In this document: in pieces, positions 12,065-24,590 of the stretch
Layout: the number at the start of each line of letters is the position of its first letter
How positions within the stretch are numbered: the first letter of the stretch is position 1
Assembly (NCBI GenBank): GCA_030549775.1
Contig: CM060175.1
Span: 96,959,470 to 97,023,469 of the forward strand
Direction: 5' to 3'
DNA length: 64,000 nucleotides
Source of the DNA: Tamarix chinensis
Taxonomy: Eukaryota; Streptophyta; Magnoliopsida; Caryophyllales; Tamaricaceae
Position numbers and translations under genes: made by a program
The notes under the pieces: generated by a model
Told to the model about the DNA's origin: nothing
Seen by the model: only the letters and a program-made list of their open reading frames with translations
The model's database searches: none

Positions 12065-14819
12065 CCTCCGGCGAAGCTTCTCTCGCCTTCTCTTGTCCCG
12101 ATTCGTTGAATTTCGTTTGGTATAAATTTTCGAAAAACCCTAATATTAATTTGATTAATTGAGTGTGAATTAGCTTATAAAAAGCTAAATTGATTGTTTG
12201 ATTATGTATATATGTGCTGTAAGATTGATTTGGATAGGTTAATTGTGTGGTTGTGTTGGAATTTTGGAAAAATTGGATTTGTAGCCGGGTTATGCCCAAA
12301 TTTTTCGGATCCGCCCGTTTTTGCGATTTCGGACAAATTGATTATACAATATGTTTTAAAATGTATCTAATTTTATGTTGAAACCGTCAATTTGAGAAAT
12401 TTATGCAGAATTTATCGGAATTTGAATTCTAGGTCAAATTTTGGGTGTAATGAAATTGAGTCGTATAATTGAGCCATTTCGCTCAATTGATTTTATAATA
12501 TTGTTTAAAATGTATTTAATTTTATATTGGAAGTGTGGATTTGGGAAAATTGTGCGTAATTGATCGGAATTGGATTTTTAGGTCAAAACTCCCGCGGGTT
12601 TAAATTGGTTTGGGTAATCGGGTTATTTTATTCAATTGACTATATAAATTACATTATAATATGTTTAATTACATTTTCGAATCGTCAATTGATATGTTTT
12701 GGCAAGTATTGATCGGGTTTGCGTTCCGAGCTCGAAAACCCTAGTTGTTTTAAATTACGTATTTCTTTTATTGGTTTTGAGCAATTGATTATTTGATATG
12801 TTATAAAATGCGTTTAATTGCATTTATAAACATTCAATTTGATTAAATTTATAGAATTTTAACGAAATGTATTTTCGGGCCTAAAACCCTAAAATTCAAG
12901 TGAAATTATGAAATCGATTACTTGTATTGTTGTTTTTCTAAAATTGACTGTATAGAAATAGTTGAAATGGTATTAATTGCTTTTAAATACCTTTAATTTG
13001 AATTGATTAAATTGAATTACTTGAGTTTGTGTCATGGGCTTTAAAACCCTAATTTTTGGGGATGATTTTATAAAATTGATTTTGCTATGTGTATTTTATC
13101 TAATCGAATTCTATCTTTGGGTTTTAAATCATTTAAATTCTGTTTTAACCTAATCGGTTTGGATTTGGTTCTATGTAAATGGTTAGGTTACCTATTTAGT
13201 TGTAAAACCTAATAAATAAGTTATTTTTGATAAATTAACTTATGATCGATTATTCTTTCTCGGGCTTTCCAAATTAAGTTGAAATGTCCCAAGTGATATT
13301 TGTATTAATCCGTTTTGATTTAGTTTTAACCTTAAATCTTAATAAAGCTATACTTTTAAGTTTTAAGTTTTGGACACGTTTTCTAAGAAAAATCATTTGT
13401 GTTGTTTGTGTTTATTTAATTTGAATATGTGAATTATTGATTGATAGAATAGTTTCTAATTTAGTTTTCGATTTCTATCGGATCTAGGAAAGCTTTCTCG
13501 TGGATCCACGAGCTAGGGATCTCTCTCCCTCTTATCTCGCTTAGCTAGCTTCGGATCCAGGTAAGTCTCGACTTACCTCTACTTATGGGTATTTCACAAG
13601 GATGTGGCTAAGGTCCCTACGTGTTATGTGACTTGTATGCCTTGGATGCCTTGCATGATTATATGTCGTGTTTTACATGTTGTTACTTTACCTGTTATGT
13701 GTAGCACAGTTTGGATTCAAGGTATGCCTTGGGATCGCTCTTGTTACGTGTTAATGTGGATGTGCTACAAGTTGTGACATGATATGACCCTCTCGGACAT
13801 GCATGCTAGGGTTTTGGTAGCATGAAATGATAATAAAAGAACACGGGAAAGTGGATGTTTGGGAAGTTTGTATGGGGGAACTAGATCTTGCATGAGCATG
13901 ATCCTTACGTGGGGAAAGTTGACTGGGTTGTAAGTAAGAGTTTTGGAGAGTCTTAGAGTGATTGGAGACTTGGTATGAAAATAGTACGTGCGTTGGTGCA
14001 TAAGAGACCTGATTAGGGTTTTGCGAGTAAGTGTGTGTATTGGGGAGTCTGCATGGAGTATTTAAAGTCTGCATGGGGATGAATCTTACGTGAGGAAAGT
14101 TGATCTAGGAAGTAAATAAGATAACGTCAAAGTTATGGGTCAATTGGAGACTTGGGTGCAAAATTTTACGCGGGTCGATGTAAGGGTGTCTAAGGGACCC
14201 AATTAGGGCTTGGGAGAAATTGGGGAATTTGAAGGGGTACAAGAGTAAAAATGATTAAGGGAGAGTAGAGTATGGGTTAAGAGTGAGAATTCTATTATAT
14301 AAAAGATGAGCATGGGTTTCCTTGTGAAAGAAGAGACATGGGGATGAAAAGAGAGAGGTTACTTGTGGAAGAAGTAAGGTGCTAGGGTCTGATGTGGCCA
14401 ACTAGGGTTTTACCGAGTACATACGAGGTCGAGGAATAAAAGGATATGCTTTGGGCTTTGACTTAATAAGGGTGAGATGTGGGGTGAAGAATGAGTAATG
14501 ATAAGGTAAGTGAGAAGAGGTTGGGCCACATAGGTCCAACTAGGGTTTTCAAGGGGAAAACCCTAAAGGTTGAGAATAGGCGAGATCGATGTCGTAGGGT
14601 GTTGGGTTTAACCTACACTTCCAAGAGTTGGCCTTTCATTATGTGTGAGTTTAAGGGGGGAAATAATGTCGGAGTGTGATTTGGGGTGCACGAGTCTCAA
14701 CATATGGGACGGGCCCTCTTGGAAGGGAAAGCAGTGGAATGTAGTGGACATGCATGTTAGGGTGTGATGTGATTCAATAAGACACGGATAAGACATTAAT
14801 TACGTAAAGCGAAAGATGT

Positions 14820-15475
14820 CGAGCCGAGCCTGTGATCCGGTCCACTGGTTATAATAGTGGATCAGAGGCGTTTTGCCCGGTGCATTTATTTTCCGGTCCA
14901 CCGGCTATAATAGTGGATCAGAGGCGTTCTGCCCTGTGCGATATCTTCCGGTCCACCGGCTATAATAGTGGGGGATCTCATACTCGACAAACCAAACGAA
15001 TAAGTTAATCCATGGGAAAAATACTAAGTACTTAAAGCGAAACACCATGTGAGTCGAGGCCGTGATCCGGTCCACCGGCTATAATAGTGGATCAGAGGCG
15101 TTTTGCCCTGTGCGTTATTTTCCGGTCCACCGGCTATAATAGTGGATCAGAGGCGTTCTGCCCTGTGCGTATATCTTCCGGTCCACCGGCTATAATAGTG
15201 GGGCTCCCGCGCTCACATGGATTAATGAAGAATGCTTTGAATGAAAATGAATGAAGTAATCCATGGGGAAATACTAAGTACTTACAGTGAAACATCATGT
15301 GAGTCGGGGCCATGATCCGGTCCACCGGCTATAAATAGTGGATCAGAAGCGTTTTGCCCTGTGCGTTTATTTTCCGGTCCACCGGCTATAATAGTGGATC
15401 AGAGGCGTTCTGCCCTGTGCGTATATCTTCCGATCCACCGGCTATAATAGTGGGGCTCCCGCACTTACATGGATT
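14820..15475 (+). repeat. Higher-order LTR minisatellite, CCGGTCCACCGG core
   Basis: Three higher-order units of about 235-250 bp start near 14828, 15062 and 15312. Each holds three roughly 50-bp subunits: CCGGTCCACCGGCTATAATA, then GTGGATCAGAGGCG and TTYTGCCCTGTGCG. The third subunit of each higher unit ends in GTGGGG and is followed by a spacer with AAATACTAAGTACTTA and GTGAGTCG. Copies are nearly identical, much less decayed than the surrounding LTR. Confidence 0.9.
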
Positions 15476-16329
15476 ATTAAAGAATATGTGTGGAATGAAC
15501 ATATTATTAATGAGAATAAAGAATAAGTCTAATTGGACCATGACCAGCTGTTATTATCTGTATTGCTACATGTTGCTTATGTGAGTATGCCACGTATTGA
15601 GTTTTAATAATATGGATTATTCCTACCTGAGGCGTATGAGCCACTTTACATCTCGGTTATACCACGCTTATATGTTAAATAGGATGATACGTATGTTTTA
15701 TATGTTACTCTAGGTGTATGGTAAGATTTATGTCGTGGGTTGTGAATATGCATGATATTGTATTAACGTGTTGTACCCGGATTTAATATGCACTTGATGA
15801 TATCTCTCCTAAGATAGGGTAGTGGGACTTACTCAGTTTTGGACCCGTACTGATACTACACTGGTTGAATGGGTCCTGTGATGATCCACCGATTGGTGGG
15901 GAGCAGACCTCTTGTGCAGGTTTAAGATCGGATACTGTGTTGGGGTGGAAGCCTTGACTTGAGTGAGTAGGGAATCCGGATATTGATCCTTCGGGATTTA
16001 TTTTTGTTTAGCTACAATTTATATTACGTTCTTTTTTTGAGAAACATATTATGAGGTTGTAATCCCAAATCGTATTCTAACTTCTGTTTGACTTACCTCT
16101 TATTAAGGATTTATGTTAAATGTCGTCTTGCGTTTTTTTGATACTTCGTACTAAATGTTGATCAGATTTAGCCTTAGCACTTAGCACTGGAACGGTAGGA
16201 GTGAACCGGTCTGGTACTAAGTGTGGCGGTAATACCCCCGAGTTTACGGTTTTATCCTTTGCTTCCGCTAAGCCTTTTGATTTTAAACGAAATTTTTCAG
16301 GAGTGAAATTTGGGGGGTGTTACACTAAT

Positions 16330-18000
16330 GATCTCATATTTATATGAATATCTTATGTGCACAAGGTAAACCATGTATGATTCTCAAATAATATTTACAA
16401 AAAAAATGGCTCAAAACCAACATCTTCTTATTGTTTAAGTTATTTTTTCAACTAAGTCCAACATATTATGGCATACGACAAAAGTGAGCTTGATAAACAA
16501 CCACACTTTAAAGTAACGTGTTAAAATATTCCAAGAATGCTCCAAAGACCCTTTTATATCATTTGTTTTCCATTTTAACAAACTGTGTAGCTTCAGCTAT
16601 ATAGTGTCAAAGTTTCCAACTAACGAATATATAGAGATATTTACTCTAGAGTGTTTGCTTTTGACCCTACATTAAATAATTGAATTGAATATCTATGGTG
16701 TATGTATGTCACATGATAAATTAAGAACTAAAAGAAAATGCATGAAAAAATTTCACTTGTTCGTTGTACATGTGTCAAAGTGAATGACTTTATCTACACA
16801 CGCTAAAACTATTATCTACTTAAAAGGCATTAACAAGATATCATTAATATATTCCATCAAATGAGAAAAAAATTATCCAACTTTATTCCATATATGCTAG
16901 ATCATCCTCATAGGCAATGACGTTATCTTTTTTAATAATTTGAATACATCTACCTATGAGTTTTCCTACAATATCACTTTCCCCTATCTTTTTAAGGCAT
17001 TTGGCAGAACATTCTTGATCACATGAAATCTATTTTAAATATGAGTGTGAGAATTTCATTCTTTTTTTTGTTCCTTTTGTAACCACTTGCTTAATAAATA
17101 AGTGTGAGAGAGATTAACCTTCTAGCTTAAAGTTTAGAGGAGATGAGCTGCATATGGAAAAAGCATAATCATTGTTGCTAAAGCCAATTACCTATCAGTT
17201 ATGACAACACTTGGTAGATGAGGCCTCGTTAACATATATACCTTCTCAAGGTCCCATAGGTAGTTATATTCTTTTTGTACCACCAAAAATTATAACACAA
17301 TAGTTTAAAAAATACTACATGGAAATCTCACCACTTTTAAAAAGGGGAACTCATTCCTGTCGGTCCTCTATGTGTAATCCAAACCAACAACTTAGGGAAA
17401 TGCATATAGTAATTCAATGGATTCTAAATTTGCAAAGAAATTATCACCGACAACATTTGTACATGGATACCTACAATACTAATAACGATGGTTGTTGATA
17501 GTTAGTAATTACATCAATGGTTGTGTTATCATACACCCTCCCATCTTCTCCACTTTCAACTTCTATATCTCGCTATAGATTGCTCTAAGTGTAAAAACAT
17601 TATTTTCTTTATTCTACTTAATATGGCCAATAACCTTATTAGGTTTGACATGATAGTTAGTAAGATTTCTCACTAAGCGATGCTCTCCTGATGTGAGTGT
17701 AGGCACTAACGAGTGACCCTATTACAAGAACATGGTTGTGCTGATCCCATTTAACAACCAATTTCCAACCACCATCGCATACTTCATTTTCTCTTAGTCT
17801 AAAAAGACAACAACACTTCTCTAAACTTTTTAATCTTGTGCTTTTAAGATCTACTAAAGCATTTATTTCATACATTCATACATACCACGTCTTTCATATT
17901 ACAACATATATTTTCCCTTTTAACCCTTAAGTTTTCTTTCATCAATGAATCACCATGACCCTCTTTTTCTCCTTTTCCATTGATCTAATCCACATAATCA
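16330..18000 (-). pseudogene. MULE transposase pseudogene (MuDR/FAR1 superfamily), N-terminal and catalytic part
   Basis: Minus-strand translation gives, in order: a zinc-finger-like DNA-binding part (KCCCLFRLRENE, then WDQHNH near 17875-17657), a VKPNKVIGHIK-like stretch, DNFFANLESIELLYAFP, VGLDYT (17385-17371; first catalytic Asp context), KEYNYLWDLEKV, and VVITDR (17208-17191; second Asp context). The remainder, down to the LTR boundary, resembles the C-terminal region of MULE transposases (SSEATQFVKMENK). Multiple stops and frameshifts show decay. It is continuous with 10040-11134 once the solo LTR is ignored. The MULE superfamily call is firm; the subfamily is not resolved. Confidence 0.75.
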
Positions 18001-19790
18001 ATTCATCACATAAGGAAAAATACTATATCATTTTCAAATAGTGCAATATAATTAGTGTTAATTGGATATTGAAATTCAAAAAATAATATTAAATACAACA
18101 AAGATACATTTATCAACTATTACTAGGAAAACAGATATTATAATCCAAGTGTCATGATAATTTTAATTTTGTAATCACTAATGGATAGATATTAACTAAT
18201 TGATATTTATTAAAATATCTAATTAATTTTTAATGCTATTTATTATATAATAATTAACTTTTCATCATTGTTATACTTATTTAATATTAGTTATCATCTC
18301 TTATTAATTAGAATGAATAATAATTAACAATTATTTGATTTTTATGACACAAAATAATAAATCCAAGTAGAAAATAAATATAACAAAGCAAGGAAACAAG
18401 CACATAGGACAATCGGTGCACATATACACAAATGCACAAGGAGCACGATGAAGAACAATCATGACATATAATCCATAAGTCTATCCTCAAGTCTGGATGC
18501 AACGCTTGGGATTCTAACTTTGGGATGGCGTGCATGGTAGATGCATTTGACGTCCTCTCCAAAATTCACCCTTGTGTGTCTATAGAGCTTCTATCTTCAT
18601 CATTTTATTTATTTCCCTCTAATTTCTATCATAATTTTTTATTAAAAAAAAAAGATATGAAAGAAACACACATGACTATTAAATACATCATAGAATTCAT
18701 CCACACTACTAGATTCAATGCCTATGTTAGTGTTGTGTTGATAAAGAAAAAAGTAAGAAAAAAGAATTGAAAAAAGATAGATGGGAGGAAAAAAAAGAAC
18801 TGCAAAAATGATAAGGGCAATTTAACATATAGGAAAAAATTGGGTGTCAGCTCATAAAAAAAGGTTTCTAATTAAATAACAACCCTTTTATATAAAAAAA
18901 AATTCATCCCCATATAATTAATCTAAAGATCAATAATCACTCTTCTCACCTCTCATCCTAACCCCTTTTCATCTAAAAAAAATATATATTATATTAATAA
19001 TGGTTATATCAAATATTTAAATTATCTTAATGCTTGCTTAGCAGTGTTAGAAATTCAGATCCATAGGAATGTATTTTAATTTGTATTTTTGTATGCTTGG
19101 AATAAATGATGAAATATAGACAAAAAGAAAAAGAAAAAGACACCATACGTATGTGATCTATACATATGCTATTGTCTAATTTTTTTAACCCTTAATAAAA
19201 ATTCATAAAAACAATTAAAACCGTCATAGGTTTTGAGTGACCACATACACCTATCCACAAAAATAACGGAAACCTCACTTTCATAAGTTTTGAGCATATA
19301 AAGCAAGATATGGACTTTTATTTATCTATCTCCACATGTATACCACACTTTATGTAAATATTTAAGAGCCTAAAAAATACTTATTTATTGAAATTTATTT
19401 AAACTATCTAGCTGTTTCACATAGTAGGTCAAAAACTACACAAAGATTGAACAATGAGTTACTAATCATAACTTTCCCCCTTGTAAGTCCGTGAAGCGGG
19501 TATAAAATGTTATAGGTGACATAAATTATTATAAACATGCTACAACAACATAAATATTAGAATCCCATTAATTAATAGTTGAAATATGAAAGTGTTTAAT
19601 CCTATTTATTGTATTGTAAGTGTTTAAGGACACAAATCATTGAAAGAATAAGTGTGTAATACTTATTGGAAATAATTATTTTTATCAATAGGTACAAAAA
19701 AATTGATGAAATTTTACCCAGTCGTATGTAACTATATACCCTTCGCTTCCATATCAACGAATAAGAAACATTGCTTTTAATGCGTGAACA
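18001..19790. other. AT-rich sequence, no recognised gene
   Basis: Possible 5' flank of the MULE at its left and of the composite element at its right. Small frames only (18308-18562, 18525-18770). No terminal inverted repeat could be paired by eye. Confidence 0.5.
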
Positions 19791-19799
19791 ATAAAAAAA

Positions 19800-21010
19800 T
19801 ACAAAATATATAATCACCACATTATATTGCATCATCACCTTATAAATACATATAGTCATCATTATGACAGATATAATCACTATAAAAATATACACAATAA
19901 GAAGAGGAACTGACATGATCACTAAAATATATATATATGAATCACAGTAGCATATAAAATCCTTTAAGGAAAAAAAATCGTGTAGCGCTAGACATAATTA
20001 CTATATAGATATACATAATCACTATATAAATGAACACACCATATAGATATACATAAACACTATATAAATTAACATAATCGCTACAATAGATCTCATAATC
20101 ACTATAAAAATTTAGCATAGAAATAGTAAAGCAAAAACACATTTTTTTTCATTAATAATATATCAATATGAGTATCTATTTATGAATAAATATATAATGA
20201 TCATTATGATGTACTATATTTATTTATCTCATAATCTATATAGAAATGAAAATCACATATTAGCAGGCATAATTATGATATAAATGTATATAATTACCAT
20301 ATAAATTGTCATAATCATTGCAGTAGATTATATAATCACTCTGAAAAATTGTGAAATTTTAGTATATACATAGTAAAAAAAATATTTTTTTTTATATCAA
20401 AAGTATATTAATGTGGATATCTATTTGTAGAGAAAAATATCATGATCATTATGACATAATTTATTTATTTATTTGATAACCCCCATAGAAGTAGGCATAA
20501 CATGGTGGTAGACATAATTATTATATCCATACATACATAACTATTATATAAGTAAACTTTATCACTATAGTAGATCATATTATCACATAGAAAAATAGTA
20601 AGATTTTAGCACATAAATGGTAAAATAAAAATATATTTTTTTTGCACTAAAAGTATAATAATATGGATCTCTATTTATAAAGACAAAAAATATAATCATT
20701 ATGATATTATTTATTTATTTCTTTATTTTATAATCTAAATTAAAGTTAAACTATTTTTGTAAAAGGACATTACAATTCACATCACATGCAAGTGTGACCA
20801 GACATAATATATAATCACCACATATATAGACATAATCACCATATAAATATATATAGTTATAAAAAACACTGACATGATCACCAAAATCATAGAAACATTG
20901 TATAAAATGTGCCTTAGATTTAGCTAAATAAAAATACACCTACACGTCAATCCGAGTGTATGTAGTTGCATATAGGTATGTGTATCTAATAATTTGTCAT
21001 AATTTTATAG
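19800..21010. repeat. AT-rich tandem repeat, unit about 240-280 bp
   Basis: Four or five degenerate units. Landmarks recur in order: GACATAATTA / CATAATCACTATATAA, TAGATCATATAATCAC, ATAGTAAAA, a poly-T run, AATATGGATATCTATTT, ATCATTATGA, TTTATTTATTT. Unit starts lie near 19990, 20268, 20511 and 20746, with a partial unit before 19990. Minus-strand frames here (19602-20142, 20751-20939) are by-products of the repeat. Confidence 0.8.
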
Positions 21011-21179
21011 ATTACATCAAACCTAAAGTAAACCATAATCTAAAAAGGCATTATTGTGTGATAAAAAAGTGACTAAGATTATGCTAGTTATTGTTATGGT
21101 ATTTTCAGATAAAAATAGAAGGCAAAAACATAGGAAGTAAGCTCATAACTTAGTGATGATTAGTAAAACATTAAAATCT

Positions 21180-21616
21180 ATATATAAAACAAATTATAAG
21201 CTAGTATTTCTATTTTACCATTATCATATTTCTTTGTTTAACCCTACATTCTCTCTTTAGTTTCTCGTGCTTGTGATTCTCTTATAAGTATACTATACAA
21301 CCTGTGCGACTTGTGAAACATTTTCAAGTAGCTATTTATCTTCTATTGCGTTGTCGATATTTATTCATTTCTCATTAAAATTTGCTCATTATAACAAAGG
21401 AAGATTGTATTTCAATCCGCAACAATTTTTCTTTTTCATCATTGTTGATTCTTTATTTGTCTTGTTCCTCGCTATTGTTGATTTTTGATTTTTCTTATTC
21501 CTCACCAAAAAATGGATTGAATGACAATATTTGATTTTATTTGCCATCATTGAATTTGAAATTTCATTCTCATATCATTGTTACATTAATTTTTATATTC
21601 CTAAGTTGTTTTCCAC
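21180..21616 (+). promoter_or_regulatory. Possible promoter/5' leader of the FAR1-like transposase gene
   Basis: A TATATAAAAC box near 21180-21190 is followed by pyrimidine-rich leader sequence up to the first ATG (21617) of a 41-codon frame. This is inference from composition and position only. Confidence 0.3.
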
Positions 21617-24590
21617 ATGACTAATAACAGTCCACTTGAGAGTCATTTATCAGAGCCTTTAGTCGCTATTCCTTCAGTTGATAAACCTTTAGTTAATGGC
21701 GATATGAATTTTTATGTAGTTGTGATGAATGATCTGTGGTGAAGTATATGATACTATAGTTAAATATTAGGTTTTGTTTTGGTGAAAAATGTGTTTAATT
21801 TTAGTGAAGTGTTAGATATATAGTGGTGAAAGATTAACATAGTTGAAAAAAAATGGCGAAAAGTATGATGAATTTTAGTGAAATTTTAAATAGTTAGTAA
21901 TGAAAGTTTAATGAAATTTAGATATAATATACTTGAAAATTTTTAGGTTTTTTCTAGAGAAAAATATGATGAATTTTAATAAAAAAATTTATATAGTAAA
22001 CCATGAAAGTTTATTATCTTCTTGAATTGGTTGCTAAAATTTTGAATTATATATCTTAAAAAATGGATGACATTCAAAACAAGGCATTACTCAGAAGCTT
22101 TAGTTAATGTACCTTTAGTCATGAATATTAAGTTCATATAAATAATGTGTAGCTGTGTAGTGGCGAAAAAAAATATGTTTAACTCTAGTGAATTTTTAGG
22201 TGTAAAATGGGTGAAATATATAGTGATTAGTGGTGAATGGTCATTTTCTACTAAAGGATTTGGTGTGTTATCTTAACTTTAAGGTGAAGGATATATACAT
22301 ATTAGTGCTAAACTACTATTTTTAGTTTAACAATGATTAGATGTGAGTATAAATATAGTGAAATATATATTATATTTAAGGATGAATGATACATGGCTAT
22401 ATATTGTTGCAGATGAAGTTTTTTTATGAATTAGGTCAAGGCGTAGAGTCAAAGATATTAGGGAAATTTATTGATAATGAGACTACATCATAGGATTTGT
22501 AGAATCATTTCCCATATGTAATTGGACTAAGTGTAAAGAAATATAGTGTTCGATATCATGTTGATGGAAAAACTCCATATTTGAAGCAATTTCGTTTTCG
22601 GAAAGCTAGGACGAAAACTTAAAAAGGAATAAACAATAAGGCTTATACAAAGGTTAGATTTAGATATGATTGTAAGTCTAGGATGTAATTTAATATTGAT
22701 CACGAAGGTGTGTGGATGTTAACCAAACGTGATTTTCTTCATAATCATTAATCTATTCTTCCCCATCAAATACATTTATTAAAGTTGCATAGGAGATTAG
22801 CTGTAATGTTGTTTGGTTTTATGCCTAATTTAAATGATCAAGGGTTTGGTGAGGCTACTGCTATAAGAATGATAAGAAATGAGGTTGAAGATTCTCATGT
22901 TGTTGGTTTTACAAGAGAGATGTGTATAATGCAGTTTAAAAGGAAAAGGTAAATATACTTGAAGGAACTAATTTTGGTGGACTAATTAATATATTCAAGA
23001 GCATATCTATGGCCGAGAAAGAATTTTATTATGATTTTTAATTGAAAAAGAAAGGAAGGTTGTGTTAATTTTTATTTCGTGATGGGTTTATGAAGGATGA
23101 TTATGAAAAGTTTGGTGATTTATTTTTTCATGATACCACGAACCAAACTAAAATGTATGACTTGATATGTGGATTTTTTTGTTGGGATTAACTAGCATAA
23201 TTGTAATTTTTGGTTTGTTTTTTTTTTATTAAATGAGATGACAAAATATTTCATATGGCTTTTCAACACATTCTTGAAGTATATGGGAGGATCAAAACCA
23301 AAGATAATAATGATAGATCAATATGCTCAGTGGAAGCATCTATTAGTATTATATTTTCTAAATCAAGACACAAACTTTGTGTTTAGCACACTAGTGAGAA
23401 CTCAAAGAAGCACATCAATGGGTTGAGAAAGAAAAAGGATTTCATTGATTACTTCAATTGTTTTCTAGAGTACATTGAGATAAAAGCATATTTCAACTTT
23501 TATATTTTTACTATACTTTTTGTTATAGTCTTTATTTATTTTATTATAAGTAAAAAATTATTATTTTCTATATTTAATTAGATTAGTTATTTGTTAGTGA
23601 AATATATCTTTATTATAAATTAAAGATAAAGTATTAAGTGGTAAAAGATTAGTTTTGTTCATTGTTACTGAAAGATTAGTTAACTATTGGTGACAAATCA
23701 CTTTAATGTTGGTAAAAGATTTGATCACTTTGAGTGAAAGATTAGTTTAAACATGGTGAATGATTAGTTATATGTGGTCAAACTTGTATTATTATTGATT
23801 GTGAAATATTGGTTAACTGTTGGTGAATGAGTAGTATAATTTTAGTAAAAGACTTGTTTAATGTTGGTAAAAGATGGGTTTACCAAAGATAACTCATTTA
23901 TATAAATAACAGATATATTAGTCTTAAAAATGAGATTATTAATGGTTAATTGTAGGGAGAGTCATGTAGAAATATATGTTCACTATTGGTGAAATATCAT
24001 GTCGAGGAAAGAATTGATGAAAAAGTTTAATTATAGAAATAAAGCTTCATTATAGAGCAACAAGGTTGTTTCTATGTTTGTTTAGAGGACACTTATATAG
24101 AGGAAGTACAATGACTTGATTCGTTCATGTGGTGTAAATGCCACTTTACAAAAAAAATGTGAGGAATCTTATGATAATGTAAGCTCTGTAGTTTTTGAAC
24201 ATACAAGGGCTAATGTAAATTGGAAAACACAAGATGATGTGAGTGGGAAAATATTTATTGATGTTGTGAACTCTCAGCCGAAATTGAATCTATATGGATT
24301 GAGGGAAAAGGGAGAAATAAATAAAAGGAAAAAGATTATAATGGAGAAAAAGGTTAATGCTTTGAGAGGACAGAAGAAAATTTGTAAGTATGTTGTTATT
24401 AGAACAAAAGAAGCGGTTCAATCTTCTGTGCAGTTATGTTATTTTACAATTTGCTTGTATAAAGTGCCAGTGAAACATACACTAAATAGTGGTGAGAGAT
24501 TAGGTATTCATTGGTGTATTTTCTTCAAAGTAATGGTGAACTACGTTTATATTGATGTTTTTTACAAGAACGATTAATTATATATTTTTC
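21617..24590 (+). pseudogene. FAR1/FHY3-like MULE transposase pseudogene
   Basis: A possible first exon starts at ATG 21617 (MTNNSPLESHLSEPLV). After an intron full of GGTGAAA-type repeats, the acceptor TTGTTGCAG ends at 22412. The main exon then shows the FAR1-type pattern: YSVRYHVDGKTPYLKQF, VRFRYDCKSRM, GVWMLTKRDFLHNH, VGFTREM, then the transposase core FFHDTTNQTKMYDLICGFF (about 23128-23187), WLFNTFLKYMGG, PKIIMIDQYAQ (about 23300) and SKSRHKLCV. A second repeat-filled gap (23490-24050) replaces the expected region after the core. The frame at 24116-24577 (LIRSCGVNATLQKKCEESYD) resembles the C-terminal part of FAR1-related proteins. Stops and frameshifts occur in every part. FAR1-related host genes derive from such transposases, but context here favours a transposon. 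Confidence 0.7.

Larger units (their letters stand above)
11135..16324 (+). mobile_element. Solo LTR (5190 bp) inserted in the MULE, perfect 5-bp TSD
   Basis: Starts TGTAATACCCCG at 11135 and ends GGGGGGTGTTACA at 16324. CTAAT flanks both sides (11130-11134 and 16325-16329). No PBS, gag or pol is found inside, so this is one very long LTR rather than a whole element. Contents: a CT-rich block (11730-12060), an AT-rich body with repeated TTTAATTGCATTT-like stretches, a palindrome TCGTGGATCCACGA near 13498, a higher-order minisatellite (14820-15475) and the conserved 3' end from about 16168 onward. Both sides of the insertion are parts of one MULE gene, which confirms the boundaries independently. 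Confidence 0.9.

Noticed and set aside
14820..15475. CRISPR-like array of spaced repeats
   Set aside because: The intervening parts are themselves repeated, the context is a plant LTR, and no cas gene exists; it is a higher-order minisatellite.
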